Positions 1 to 8,724 are shown, counted from the stretch's first letter. The stretch: DNA of 64,000 nt from Nitratiruptor sp. YY08-10 (GCF_016629565.1 NZ_AP023057.1:1054001-1118000), one strand, 5' to 3'. The notes: generated from the sequence alone by a model not told the origin. Numbers and translations: made by a program.

Positions 1-122
1 AAGAAAAAAGTATTGAGTCTAATCTTGTCGATGTTTTAATCTATAGATTAAGAAAAAAACTTGGGAAAAAAGATTTTATTCAAAATGTTAAAAGAGTCGG
101 ATATGTTATCAATGATATATGA
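1..122 (+). CDS. OmpR-family response regulator, C-terminal fragment (cut by window edge)
   Basis: Reading from base 3, the frame stays open to a TGA at 120-122 and encodes the end of a winged-helix DNA-binding domain. It shows the typical recognition-helix pattern (V-D-V-L-I-Y-R-L-R-K-K-L) followed by the wing (V-K-R-V-G-Y-V-I). The receiver domain lies outside the window. It overlaps the start of the histidine kinase that follows, so the two form a standard two-component pair. The assignment rests on about 38 residues, but the motif is very characteristic of the family. Confidence 0.75.
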   Translation, partial: EKSIESNLVDVLIYRLRKKLGKKDFIQNVKRVGYVINDI

Positions 123-927
123 AACTACTATAACTTTCATAATAGCAATATTTTTTTTTATTTTAGTTGGAATCACAATAAGATATTTCATTGTATTAAG
201 AGCACTAAATAGATATAAATATGCTATTGAAAATAGAAACTATTTATCTTATCAAAGCTTTCCAAGTGAATTAAAAACCCTAATATTTATGTGCAATAAA
301 AAGTTATTTGATTTGCAACTCCAAAATGATATATTAAAACAGTTTAATCTCTATTTGGCTCATGAAATAAAAAGACCATTAACTCGTATAGTAATGAGCA
401 TAGAACATATAAGCAATCTTGAATTAGACCATTTACATAATGATTTGCTTCAAACTATTAAAATCATTGATAGACTCCTTTATCTTTCAAATAGCTATAA
501 TTTAAATACAATAAATCGTATTTGTATTAATGAAGTTATTCAAGATATTATCCACTCTTTACAATCAGATATTGAAATTACATTTTTGCAAAATGGCTTG
601 ATACATATTCATGGAGATAAAGATTTGATAAAAATAGCACTTCAAAATATGATAGAAAATGCCATAAAATATTCAACAAAGAAAAATAAGATCTTAATTG
701 TTTTACATTCAAATAAAAAAAACTTCTTAATAATTAGAGATTGGGGAGTTGGAATTCAAAAATCTAATTGCAAAAAAATATTTCATTTTTCTTATCAAGA
801 GAGTAGTTTCAACCAAGGATATGGTATAGGATTAGCCCTCGCAAAATGGATATTTGATTATCATGGCTTGGCTATAAAAATTTATAGCAAAAAAGGTTAT
901 GGGACAAGAGTTAAGATCATATTTTAA
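103..927 (+). CDS. Sensor histidine kinase
   Basis: Membrane sensor kinase paired with the response regulator whose tail precedes it. One strong hydrophobic segment lies close to the N-terminus. The H-box reads LAHEIKRPLTR (phospho-acceptor His), the N-box ALQNMIENAIKYS, and the G-boxes include RDWGVGI and GYGIGLALAKW, so the DHp and HATPase_c domains are complete. There is almost no periplasmic sensing domain: only one transmembrane stretch is evident before the cytoplasmic part. ATG 103 is preferred because it overlaps the regulator stop and has an AAAAGAG stretch upstream; a TTG at 61 and ATGs at 85 and 112 are alternatives. The signal is unknown. The proximity to metal-efflux genes is suggestive only, since the next gene is convergent. 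The gene is visibly AT-richer than its neighbours. Confidence 0.85.
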   Translation: MLSMIYETTITFIIAIFFFILVGITIRYFIVLRALNRYKYAIENRNYLSYQSFPSELKTLIFMCNKKLFDLQLQNDILKQFNLYLAHEIKRPLTRIVMSIEHISNLELDHLHNDLLQTIKIIDRLLYLSNSYNLNTINRICINEVIQDIIHSLQSDIEITFLQNGLIHIHGDKDLIKIALQNMIENAIKYSTKKNKILIVLHSNKKNFLIIRDWGVGIQKSNCKKIFHFSYQESSFNQGYGIGLALAKWIFDYHGLAIKIYSKKGYGTRVKIIF

Positions 928-930
928 ATC

Positions 931-952
931 GAAGTAGGCATACGCCTACTTC
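931..952. terminator. Bidirectional stem-loop between convergent genes
   Basis: A perfect 9-bp inverted repeat (GAAGTAGGC / GCCTACTTC) with a 4-base loop lies just after the kinase stop codon and contains the stop codon of the convergent RND gene. On the minus strand it is followed by a short T-containing stretch. It probably terminates transcription of both genes. Confidence 0.6.
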
Positions 953-3900
953 TTGTACAAAAGATAGTATAAACTTGGTAAAATTAGAAGTGTTACAAGG
1001 GTTGAAGTAACAATACCACCTACAACAACCACAGCGAGCGGATACTCGATCTCACTTCCAACACCCGTTGCATACAGAAGAGGTAAAATACCAAAAAGCG
1101 TTGTCATTGCCGTCATTAGTACTGGTCTGAGTCTAAGAAGCGTTGCATCTTTAACTAAAGTTTGCATCTTCACATCAGGAAAACGTTTTTGTAGCTCTTC
1201 TATGAAACTCACAAGCACGATACCATTGAGTACCGCAATTGCGATGATGACGATAAAGCCGATAATTGCAGCAATGGAGAGGTAGATATCGGCAATTAAT
1301 ACCGCAACGATGGAGCCAATAATACCAAGAGGAACGCCAAGCAAGATGATCGTCGCTTTCTTGAAGCTGTTGAAAGCTGTGTAGAGTAAAAGGAGTATCA
1401 ACAGCAGTACTGCAGGAATGATAACAGCTAGTTTTTTTGTTGCCTCTTGCATGTTTTTAAAATCACCTGCCCACTGAATATAGTATCCTGCCGGAAAATG
1501 CAGGTTTTTATGAATCTTTTCATTGGCCTCTTTCACAAAAGAGGCGATATCGCGCCCTTCCACATCAAAGGATATGAGCATATAGCGAGAAAGATTTTCT
1601 CGTTTTATAAAGGATGGTCCTTGAATAATCTGGATATCTGCTACTTCTTTGAGACGAGCCACTTTGCCGTCTGGGGCTCTAAGCAAAATATTTTGTAAAC
1701 TTTCAATATCACGCTCCCCTTTTGGCTTGATAATGATAGGGAACCTCTTAATCCCTTCAAATTTATCGGTTATCGCATCTTCACCCAGCAAATAGCGCAC
1801 CACATCCATAATATCTTCAGCAGTCAATGAGTATCTGGCCATCGCTAAGTAGTTTGGTTTGATCACGATTTGAGCTTGTCCAAGCTGTGATTCAATCTCA
1901 ATAGATCTAAGTCCATCGATATGCGAAAGAATATCTTTGATTTTTGATGCAAGATATGCAAGAATTTTTTGATCTTCTCCAAAGATTTTTACCGCAAGTT
2001 CTGCTTTGACCCCCTCTAGCAGCTCTTCTATACGCATAGCAATAGGTTGAGTTGGAACAAATTGTACAAAATCGTACCGTTTTTCAAGCTCTTCGCTCAT
2101 TTTTGCCTCTAACGCTTTGATATCAAACTCTTTTTTCTTAAGTCCTACCAAAATTTCCATATAATTTGGACCGGCAGTTTCGCCTTTTTCGCTTCTACCT
2201 ATCATTGCCAAAACAAAATCCACATACTCAGGATACTCTTTTTTTATGAAGTTTTCTATATCTTTACTAAGACTCACCGTTTGAGACAGAGCCGTCCCGG
2301 GGATGGCGATGACACGATACATGATAGACTCTTCATTGAGTTTTGGCATAAATTCGCGCCCTTGTTGCGTAAGTAGATATGCCAATACCGCAAAGAGTAT
2401 GAATGCAACTGCCACGACACTCTTTGAATATTTCAAAGCACCTACAAGCAGTGGCGTATAAAGCTTTTTGATCCAAACCACAAGTGGCGATTCGCTAAAC
2501 TTTACCGGTTTTAAAAGATAGTAGTTCAAAACGGGAACTAACACAAGAGCTACAACAATGGAAGCAAGCATCACAAATACGATATTAATAGCCATAGGTG
2601 CATAGAGCTTTCCTGTAAGCCCTCCAAGACTCAAAAGCGGAATAAAGGTTGCAGCTATGATGAAAATGGCAAAAATAACAGGTTTTGTCACCTGCGCTGC
2701 AGCCTCTGCTATGAGCTTCAGTTTGGATTCATTTGGATGCTCTTGAATAAGTCTAAAAGAGTTTTCTACGACAACTATCGTTCCATCGACAATCATACCG
2801 ATTGCAATGGCAAGTCCACTAAGACTCATAAGATTTGCGCTCATACCAAAATAGTCCATCATCAAAAAAGCGATAAGCAAGGAGATAGGAAGCGATAATA
2901 CAACAATAAAAGCGCTTCTGACTTCAAACAAGAACAAAAACAAAATAACACTCACAAGTACCGCACCCATAATTAAAGAAGAGGTCATTGTGTGGACTGC
3001 TTTTTTGGTAATTTCACTTCTATCATAAATTGTCTGGACTCTTACATTTTTGGGAAGTGCGGCGTTGATCTCTTTGACTTTCTCTTTGAGTCTGTCCACT
3101 ACTTTGGCTGCATTAGTACCGGTTCTTTGCAGTACCATTCCAAACATCGTCTCTTTTCCATTGAGAGTCACCGCACCAAAACGCATTCTTTTGCCCTCTT
3201 TGACAACTGCCACATTTTCAATTTTGATAGCCTTGATACCCGAAGATTTGATGACACTCTTGCGTATTTGATCAAGATTTTCATAAAAGCCGCTACCTCG
3301 AATGATATACTGCTCTTTGTTGAATTCTAAATATTGTCCCCCTGCACTTTTGTTTGTTCTTTGCAGTGCATCAATCACATCTTCATATGTCACTTTCAAA
3401 GCTTGCAGTTTTTTAGGATCAATCACAACTTCAATCTGCTTTTCAAATCCGCCCCAACCGATAACCTCTTCTACTCCATCAACTGTTTTGAACATTGGAC
3501 GTACCAAAAAGTCTTGCAACTCTCTAAGCTTCGTTAATGAAACACCATCGCCTTTTAGCTGGTACCAAAACACCTGGCCCAGTCCAGTGGTGTTTGGTCC
3601 CATAACAGGCTTTCCAAACCCTTTTGGTATATCGACGGTTGCCAGTCTTTCGCTCACAAGCTGACGTAAAAAGTAGATATCGTATTTGTCTTCAAAAAAG
3701 ATGCTTACGTAACTGAGACCAAAAATGGAATTGGACATAATAAGTTTTACTCCGGGAAGTCCAGCCATAGCCGATTCGATAGGATAGGTGATGAGTCTTT
3801 CGATGATTTCTGGGCTGTTGCCCGGGCTTTCAGTATAGATAATCACCTGTTTGGGGGTAATATCAGGAAATGCATCTACCGGAATTTCTTTGTACGCCCT

Positions 3901-3978
3901 ATATCCCAATACCCCTACAAGGATAAAAAGAGCCAATACTAAAAAGCGATATTTGATAAAGGTTTCAAAAAATTTCAT
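946..3978 (-). CDS. Heavy-metal efflux RND transporter, CzcA/CusA family
   Basis: Inner-membrane proton-driven pump subunit of a tripartite metal exporter, 1010 residues, the usual HME-RND size. The N-terminus (first TM, then PVDAFPDITPKQV) is typical of the family. Twelve transmembrane segments in two sets flank two large periplasmic loops. The TM4 signature reads AIGMIVDGTIVVVEN, with the proton-relay Asp and Glu in place. It differs from the AIGAMVDAxIVMIEN form seen in CusA-type Cu/Ag pumps and in the second pump at 11249, so the substrate may be another ion (Zn, Co, Cd, Ni). It is the last gene of a leftward run with the adaptor and TolC genes upstream, separated from the adaptor by 9 bases. 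The start is preceded by a good AAGGAGAG ribosome site. The substrate is not provable from sequence. Confidence 0.92.
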   Translation of the reverse strand: MKFFETFIKYRFLVLALFILVGVLGYRAYKEIPVDAFPDITPKQVIIYTESPGNSPEIIERLITYPIESAMAGLPGVKLIMSNSIFGLSYVSIFFEDKYDIYFLRQLVSERLATVDIPKGFGKPVMGPNTTGLGQVFWYQLKGDGVSLTKLRELQDFLVRPMFKTVDGVEEVIGWGGFEKQIEVVIDPKKLQALKVTYEDVIDALQRTNKSAGGQYLEFNKEQYIIRGSGFYENLDQIRKSVIKSSGIKAIKIENVAVVKEGKRMRFGAVTLNGKETMFGMVLQRTGTNAAKVVDRLKEKVKEINAALPKNVRVQTIYDRSEITKKAVHTMTSSLIMGAVLVSVILFLFLFEVRSAFIVVLSLPISLLIAFLMMDYFGMSANLMSLSGLAIAIGMIVDGTIVVVENSFRLIQEHPNESKLKLIAEAAAQVTKPVIFAIFIIAATFIPLLSLGGLTGKLYAPMAINIVFVMLASIVVALVLVPVLNYYLLKPVKFSESPLVVWIKKLYTPLLVGALKYSKSVVAVAFILFAVLAYLLTQQGREFMPKLNEESIMYRVIAIPGTALSQTVSLSKDIENFIKKEYPEYVDFVLAMIGRSEKGETAGPNYMEILVGLKKKEFDIKALEAKMSEELEKRYDFVQFVPTQPIAMRIEELLEGVKAELAVKIFGEDQKILAYLASKIKDILSHIDGLRSIEIESQLGQAQIVIKPNYLAMARYSLTAEDIMDVVRYLLGEDAITDKFEGIKRFPIIIKPKGERDIESLQNILLRAPDGKVARLKEVADIQIIQGPSFIKRENLSRYMLISFDVEGRDIASFVKEANEKIHKNLHFPAGYYIQWAGDFKNMQEATKKLAVIIPAVLLLILLLLYTAFNSFKKATIILLGVPLGIIGSIVAVLIADIYLSIAAIIGFIVIIAIAVLNGIVLVSFIEELQKRFPDVKMQTLVKDATLLRLRPVLMTAMTTLFGILPLLYATGVGSEIEYPLAVVVVGGIVTSTLVTLLILPSLYYLLYKK

Positions 3979-3987
3979 ACTCTCTCC

Positions 3988-4998
3988 TTAATCCTCATCG
4001 CCGATGCTTTCTTTCAAAAGCCGTGATTTGTAAAGATAAATATCTTTATCGATATACTCTTGATTTGGCTTTAATCCCTCAATTACTGCATACTCCCCTA
4101 CAAAATCGATAAGTTTCACAACATGTGGCTCAGGCTCTTTGGATGGAAGAAATACAACCCACTCGCCATTTAACATTGTAAGCGCACTCTTTTTAACTGC
4201 AAGCACTTTTTTATATGGAGCTGACTCTATCTGAATATCGCCAAATGCTCCGATGAGAAGCTCTTTATTGGTTTGTGGAAGTTCAAACAGAAGTTTTGCT
4301 TGTGCCGTCTCTTCATCCACTCTTGGTAATATTTTTATAAAACTCGCTTTGAAACTGTAGGGTCCGAGATGAAAAATCGCCCTAACGTCTTTTAGACGCA
4401 GTGCATCCTCAACGCTTAAGAATGCTACAAGATAGTAGCGGGATTGACTCAAAATCTCTACCAATGGAGTAGTGCTTTTGACATTGGTATGCACCGGAAC
4501 CAAAATCTTTTGCACTGTTCCATCGGCATGAGAAGTAATCGTATAGTACTCCACCGGTTTTGTAACCTTTGTGATACCAAGAATTTTGAGTTGAAGCCCC
4601 AGTGAAGTAAGATCATTTTCTTTATCTTTGAGAGTAGTTTTGAGTTTCGCTAGATCGTTATAGCTCATGATCCCTTTTTGATACAGAGCCTTTGCATTCT
4701 CGTATCGTTTTTTCAAAACTGCTACTTCATTTTGAAGAGTCAAATAGCGTGATGTCATTTCGCTCAAGATGAAAGACTTTATACGTGCTATTTTTTGCCC
4801 TTTTTTGACACTGTCGCCCTCTTTGACAAAATATTCTTCGATATGCCCAGGAATTTGGGTGACGATATTTTGTGTAAGATTTTTAAGCGTCACAACCTGG
4901 GCACTAGTGTTATAGAGTTTGCCAAGATTGATATACTGCACTTTTGCATTGGCAAAGAGTGAGACTGCTGTAATGAGAAATAGTATAAGTCTAGCCAT
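3988..4998 (-). CDS. RND efflux periplasmic adaptor (HlyD/CusB-like)
   Basis: Membrane-fusion subunit bridging the RND pump and the TolC-like channel. A signal peptide (MARLILFLITAVSLFANA) is followed by a lipoyl-like half (G-H-I-E-E-Y-F-V-K-E-G-D-S-V-K-K-G-Q), a predicted alpha-helical hairpin around residues 75-130, the second lipoyl half, a beta-barrel region and a C-terminal membrane-proximal domain. At 336 residues it is a little shorter than E. coli CusB and lacks an obvious Met-rich metal-binding N-terminal extension. It overlaps the end of the upstream TolC-family gene by 8 bases, so the two are translationally coupled. Confidence 0.88.
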   Translation of the reverse strand: MARLILFLITAVSLFANAKVQYINLGKLYNTSAQVVTLKNLTQNIVTQIPGHIEEYFVKEGDSVKKGQKIARIKSFILSEMTSRYLTLQNEVAVLKKRYENAKALYQKGIMSYNDLAKLKTTLKDKENDLTSLGLQLKILGITKVTKPVEYYTITSHADGTVQKILVPVHTNVKSTTPLVEILSQSRYYLVAFLSVEDALRLKDVRAIFHLGPYSFKASFIKILPRVDEETAQAKLLFELPQTNKELLIGAFGDIQIESAPYKKVLAVKKSALTMLNGEWVVFLPSKEPEPHVVKLIDFVGEYAVIEGLKPNQEYIDKDIYLYKSRLLKESIGDED

Positions 4999-6139
4999 TG
5001 TATCGTCCTTTTATGTAATTTATCTGGATTTGATTGATATTGAGCATGAAGAGTTTTTTCACGATCTCTTTTTCGATAGAAATATACGCTTTTTGAGCAT
5101 CCAAAATATCAAGGAGTGTACTTTGATCAATTTTGTAACTTTCAATATAAAGATCTAAAAGCTCTTTTTGCTTCTTTTTTGTTTTTTGAAGCAAATCCAA
5201 ACTCTTTTGAATCATTCGGGCCTGCTTTTGAAGCCCCTGCAACTCGACTTCAAAGCGTTTTTTTAGAAGCTCTAAATCTAAAGCAGCATTGTTTGCTTTC
5301 ATTTTTGCGATTACAACCTCTTGTTTGGGTTTATTGATTGGAAGAGGAATGGATATGCCAGCGCGAAGGATCCCGGAGTTCGGTTCTTTTTCATAATTGA
5401 CCGTGAAATTTATTTTTTTTATGGAATGACTCTGCTCTTTTGCTAAATATAAAAAGCGCTTCTTATTTTTTTCATACCATGCAAATTCTGCTGGATTGAT
5501 CTGACCTGAAAAATCGAAACGCTCATACAAAAACCAATTTGGCTCAATATTGCCAGAAAATCCGGCATACCTTTGTAATTGCATTTTAGCTTTGACTACA
5601 TTGTTTTGTGTATCAATAAGTTTTTTTTGGAGTGTCAACAATTTTGTTTGAAGTTTGAGCACATCTATTTTTTTGCCATATCCTTTGGCATATTTCTCTT
5701 CTGCTATAGAAAGTAGTCGTTTATAGATAGCTATCTGAGAATGAATAGGCTTAAGTAATTTGTTTTGATATACATAGCTCGTATAGAGAAGCTCCAAATT
5801 TTTTATAAATCTTGCTTTTAAAACCGCTTCATACGCTTTTTGCACTTCTACTTCACTCACTGCTCTTTTTTTAAGATCTCTCAGATAGTCTGGCAGCCTG
5901 TAGGGTATCTGCAATGTTGTCTCAAATCCACTACCATCTTCATACCTGCTTCCTAAAAGTTCCAATTGTGGGTTGAGGGAACGCAAAAGTCTTACTTGGT
6001 TCTCTCTTGCAATCGCAATTTTTCCTTTTTGTTGTAGAAGCTTTGGAAAATGTTCCAAAGCTTCTTGTTTGAAAGCCTGAAAATCGGCTCCAAAAACAAA
6101 GCAGACAGCAACACTTGTGAGCAAAAACGCTCGTTTCAT
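4991..6139 (-). CDS. TolC-family outer-membrane efflux channel
   Basis: Outer-membrane factor of the leftward tripartite pump, 382 residues. A signal peptide (MKRAFLLTSVAVCFVFGA) is followed by long amphipathic helices rich in K, Q, L and E with the internal duplication typical of OEP/TolC proteins. A motif GxGxxIDVLKLQTKLLTLQ in the first helical hairpin and the matching YKIDQSTLLDILDAQ in the second are characteristic of the family. It starts four bases inside the upstream small gene (ATGA-type overlap) and overlaps the adaptor gene downstream. Confidence 0.88.
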   Translation of the reverse strand: MKRAFLLTSVAVCFVFGADFQAFKQEALEHFPKLLQQKGKIAIARENQVRLLRSLNPQLELLGSRYEDGSGFETTLQIPYRLPDYLRDLKKRAVSEVEVQKAYEAVLKARFIKNLELLYTSYVYQNKLLKPIHSQIAIYKRLLSIAEEKYAKGYGKKIDVLKLQTKLLTLQKKLIDTQNNVVKAKMQLQRYAGFSGNIEPNWFLYERFDFSGQINPAEFAWYEKNKKRFLYLAKEQSHSIKKINFTVNYEKEPNSGILRAGISIPLPINKPKQEVVIAKMKANNAALDLELLKKRFEVELQGLQKQARMIQKSLDLLQKTKKKQKELLDLYIESYKIDQSTLLDILDAQKAYISIEKEIVKKLFMLNINQIQINYIKGRYNG

Positions 6140-6432
6140 CGTTTCTCCTTTTTAAGCACTCTTCCACTTTGTGCATCGATCCAGAGATAGTAATGTTTTG
6201 TCCAAATTTCAAAATAGATCGTAGTGTTTTGATGTTTTAGACGTTTGTATTCTATTTTTTCACCAGTTATCTGTTTTGTTGTTTTTTCCGGATCGATTTT
6301 TACATATTGTTTCAATAGCTTTTGTTGTTGTATCCGGATGGATGGCTTTTGGTTATATTTATGGATCTCATAGTGCTCTACTTTTGCGAAAGAAACTATC
6401 GCCAATAGAAAACTCATAAGTATTGTTTTCAT
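6136..6432 (-). CDS. Small secreted protein, PepSY-like
   Basis: 98 residues with an N-terminal signal peptide (MKTILMSFLLAIVSFA) followed by a short soluble domain ending Y-Y-L-W-I-D-A-Q-S-G-R-V-L. That ending resembles the end of a PepSY repeat, where a beta-strand carries D-A-x-T/S-G. It is coupled by a 4-base overlap to the TolC-family gene of the metal pump, so a periplasmic accessory role in the same export process is plausible. The PepSY assignment is pattern-based and the function is unknown. Confidence 0.6.
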   Translation of the reverse strand: MKTILMSFLLAIVSFAKVEHYEIHKYNQKPSIRIQQQKLLKQYVKIDPEKTTKQITGEKIEYKRLKHQNTTIYFEIWTKHYYLWIDAQSGRVLKKEKR

Positions 6433-6486
6433 AAGAAACCCCTTATTGAATCTGTTTTTTTAAATAATGAAAATAAAATATTTAGA

Positions 6487-6786
6487 TTATAAGGAGTTTT
6501 TGGGAGGTTTTAACAAAGAGAAAAAGTGTTGTTGAAAATGATAAGACAGAGGTAGATCTATCTTAGAATTTTGTTTTGGAAAATCTATTGTAATCTTTGT
6601 TGAAAGAAATAGAGGCATATGAAAAACAAAATGATTATCGCAAATATCTCCTTTTTGAGTTGGGTGATCCATCTCATAAACGTACTCTTGAACATAGTGA
6701 TTATCATTGCAATCAAAAAAGAATGCATGAGCACTGTTAAAAATTAAAGATAAGAGTAAAAGGAAAAGAATTGATCTTTTTAGCAT
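6487..6786 (-). CDS. Small exported protein of unknown function
   Basis: About 99 residues with a strong signal peptide ending in N-S-A-H-A and a mature part rich in His, Asp, Phe and Cys (two cysteines, several histidines), ending F-S-L-L-K-P-P-K-N-S-L. The Pro-Pro tail and small size recall short periplasmic or membrane proteins found beside copper and other metal exporters, but I do not recognise a named family. ATG 6786 lies inside the last codons of arsR, so it is co-translated with the repressor; an in-frame GTG at 6795 is an alternative start. The metal-binding-type composition and position suggest a role in metal handling, which is inference. Confidence 0.65.
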   Translation of the reverse strand: MLKRSILFLLLLSLIFNSAHAFFFDCNDNHYVQEYVYEMDHPTQKGDICDNHFVFHMPLFLSTKITIDFPKQNSKIDLPLSYHFQQHFFSLLKPPKNSL

Positions 6787-7085
6787 CTTATACACTTTTT
6801 GATATTTGGTATTTCAACTTTTCGTAATTCTTCCAAAAAAGGCTGGATAAGATAATTATCAGCTATAGAAAAAATACTCCATTTTCCTGACTTTCTACTT
6901 TTTACAATTCCTGCATCTTTGAGTTGTTTGAGATATTTGGAAGTAAGCGGTTGCGAAAAGCCAAGTGTATCACTTACTTCACATACACACACCTCTTTAT
7001 AGCGATCGATAAATGCAACAACTTTTAGTCTATTTATATCGCTTAAACCTTTTGCTACTATTGCTAACTTTTCTAAACGATCCAT
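6780..7085 (-). CDS. ArsR/SmtB-family metal-responsive repressor
   Basis: Winged-helix repressor of 101 residues. The alpha-3 helix carries E-V-C-V-C-E-V, the ELCVC-like pair of cysteines that binds As, Sb, Cd or related soft metals in ArsR/CadC proteins. It is followed by the DNA-recognition helix S-Q-P-L-T-S-K-Y-L-K-Q-L and the wing R-K-S-G-K-W. A further Cys pair sits at the C-terminus (K-K-C-I-R-C), which could be a second metal site. It is the first gene of the leftward pump operon and is divergent from the cytochrome c/permease pair. Metal binding to the repressor would be expected to derepress both directions. Confidence 0.88.
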   Translation of the reverse strand: MDRLEKLAIVAKGLSDINRLKVVAFIDRYKEVCVCEVSDTLGFSQPLTSKYLKQLKDAGIVKSRKSGKWSIFSIADNYLIQPFLEELRKVEIPNIKKCIRC

Positions 7086-7121
7086 TTAACCTTCTTTAAA
7101 GCTTATTTATATCACACTTTC

Positions 7122-7151
7122 ATTATATAACGTTTTTGTTATTCAAGTCAA
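7122..7151 (-). promoter_or_regulatory. arsR promoter with embedded inverted repeat (candidate ArsR operator)
   Basis: On the minus strand TTGACT (7146-7151) and TATAAT (7122-7127) are 18 bases apart, a good sigma-70 promoter aimed at arsR. Within the spacer lies the dyad ATAAC-N6-GTTAT (7127-7142), a short palindrome of the sort ArsR dimers occupy. The -35 box touches the ribosome site of the divergent cytochrome c gene, so one bound repressor could silence both directions. The operator role is inference. Confidence 0.5.
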
Positions 7152-7160
7152 GGAGGAAGT

Positions 7161-7553
7161 ATGAAAAAGATTGTAGCTATATCGATAGTTTTAGTTGGAA
7201 TGCTTTATGCATCAAATGGCAAAGAGGTTTATCAACAATATTGTGCCAGTTGTCATAACATTTCTATGGAATCAGTCAATATGGCAACGATGAAAGCACC
7301 ACCCTTTTTGGAAGTTGCCAATAGAGTGAAAATGCACTATCCACAAAAAAAAGATTTTCTTCGATTTGTTATCGATTACATCCAAAATCCATCGCGTGAG
7401 AAAGGTTTATGCATGCCAATGGCGTTTAAAAGATTTGGCACAATGCCGCCAATCGGAAAAAATATGAGCGATGAAGAGAAAAAAGCGGTCGCTGAATATC
7501 TCTACAATCTCAGTAAAAACAGAGGAATGTGCCCTACAAATGGAGGCAAATAA
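7161..7553 (+). CDS. Periplasmic c-type cytochrome
   Basis: 130 residues with a signal peptide (MKKIVAISIVLVGMLYA) and a single haem-binding motif Y-C-A-S-C-H at about residues 29-34. A later Met-rich segment (FGTMPPIGKNM) can supply the axial Met ligand, so this is a class I monohaem cytochrome c. Two further cysteines lie downstream (G-L-C-M-P-M and G-M-C-P-T). Its stop overlaps the start of the permease gene (TAATG), and it is divergent from arsR. Cytochromes of this kind occur beside SO_0444-type permeases in other Proteobacteria, to my knowledge without an established role. Confidence 0.85.
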   Translation: MKKIVAISIVLVGMLYASNGKEVYQQYCASCHNISMESVNMATMKAPPFLEVANRVKMHYPQKKDFLRFVIDYIQNPSREKGLCMPMAFKRFGTMPPIGKNMSDEEKKAVAEYLYNLSKNRGMCPTNGGK

Positions 7554-8635
7554 TGGCATTTGTACAAGCACTCTGGGAACTCACCAACGCCATGGCTATC
7601 TATATACTTTTTGGTCTTGTGATGGCAGGTATATTACATGAATTAATCCCTGAAGAGTTCATCAAAAAACATCTTGGTAAAGATAATATCGCTTCAGTCA
7701 TAAAAGCGACACTGTTTGGTATTCCCATTCCGGTCTGTTCTTGCGGCGTCATACCTTTGGCACAGGCATTGCAAAAAAGTGGCGCAAGCAAAGGAAGTAT
7801 ACTAAGTTTTTTAATCTCTACTCCAATTACCGGAATTGATTCAATCTTAGCTACCTTTGGTATGTTTGGATGGGTTTTTACCATCTATCGCATCGTTACA
7901 TCATTCCTGATAGCCATAGCTGCTGGTATTTTTGTCAATCTTTTTGATACCCAAAACACTACACAAAATGCTCCAAAATTCAGTATGCAAACGCCAAATC
8001 AAAAGAAACCTACAACCTTTGCAATAAAGCAAGAGGAAAGTTGTGGCTGCAGTGACTGTGGATGCAGTGAATCAACAAAGAAAAGTTTCTCACTCAAACG
8101 AGCTTTGGAGTATGGATTTGTAACCTTGCTTGGAGATATCGCAAAACCTCTCTTTTGGGGTCTTATTATTGGAGCGGCTATCAGTGTAGCGATACCAGGA
8201 AATTTAGCAAACATCCTAGCACAATATGCTTGGCTTTCTTATCTTTTAGCAGTAGTTATCGCAGTGCCTATGTATGTGTGTGCCACTGCCTCCCTGCCAA
8301 TAGCAGCAGCTTTAATGTTAAATGGTGTAAGTGCTGGAGCTGCATTTGTTTTTTTGAGCGCAGGTCCAGCTACAAATACCGTTACCATAGGTGTAGTCAA
8401 AAAGATGCTTGGAACAAAATCCGTCATCGTCTACCTTGCGACTATTGCGGTAGGTTCCATTCTTTTTGGGATAGGACTCGATTTCATTTTTAGTGGGGTG
8501 GATGTAAGAACCATAGTCCATATCCAAAAAGAAGCTTCCATTTTTGCAATCGCATCCTCCGTTATCTTATGGGGTTTTATTCTCTATTTTTTGGCAAAAG
8601 AGAAACTTGTTAAAAAGCGCTGCTGCACCACATAA
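7553..8635 (+). CDS. SO_0444/DUF318-type permease, probable Cu/Zn exporter
   Basis: Polytopic inner-membrane protein of 360 residues in two homologous halves. The first half contains G-I-P-I-P-V-C-S-C-G-V-I-P with an invariant CSCG, the second the matching P-M-Y-V-C-A-T-A-S-L-P. These paired motifs define the DUF318/ArsP-like permease superfamily. The linker between the halves holds a cysteine cluster (E-S-C-G-C-S-D-C-G-C-S) that looks like a cytosolic metal-binding loop. ATG 7553 is chosen because it has a perfect GGAGG site and overlaps the cytochrome stop; a GTG at 7529 lacks this support. The position beside arsR fits soft-metal or metalloid export. Closely related families move arsenicals or copper/zinc, so the substrate remains open. 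Confidence 0.85.
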   Translation: MAFVQALWELTNAMAIYILFGLVMAGILHELIPEEFIKKHLGKDNIASVIKATLFGIPIPVCSCGVIPLAQALQKSGASKGSILSFLISTPITGIDSILATFGMFGWVFTIYRIVTSFLIAIAAGIFVNLFDTQNTTQNAPKFSMQTPNQKKPTTFAIKQEESCGCSDCGCSESTKKSFSLKRALEYGFVTLLGDIAKPLFWGLIIGAAISVAIPGNLANILAQYAWLSYLLAVVIAVPMYVCATASLPIAAALMLNGVSAGAAFVFLSAGPATNTVTIGVVKKMLGTKSVIVYLATIAVGSILFGIGLDFIFSGVDVRTIVHIQKEASIFAIASSVILWGFILYFLAKEKLVKKRCCTT

Positions 8636-8648
8636 TGGTTAAAGAACA

Positions 8649-8683
8649 AGGTTGGAATATGAGTCTTACTCATATTCCAACCT
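8649..8683. terminator. Long perfect stem-loop after the permease gene
   Basis: A 16-bp perfect inverted repeat with a 3-base loop starts 13 bases after the permease stop. Only a weak T-rich stretch follows, so it may act as a terminator or as a barrier between this operon and the copper operon promoter that begins 8 bases further on. Confidence 0.6.
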
Positions 8684-8690
8684 CTACATT

Positions 8691-8724
8691 TTCCACATTT
8701 ATTCCACATTTCATTCGTTACCAT
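8691..8724 (+). promoter_or_regulatory. Response-regulator-type promoter of the CusABC-like operon
   Basis: Two identical heptamers TTCCACA start 11 bases apart (8691 and 8702), one helical turn, as for OmpR/PhoB-type dimers. A -10-like TACCAT (8719-8724) starts 17 bases after the second heptamer start. No good -35 is present, as expected for an activator-dependent promoter. The same arrangement recurs at 14341-14374. Confidence 0.55.
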
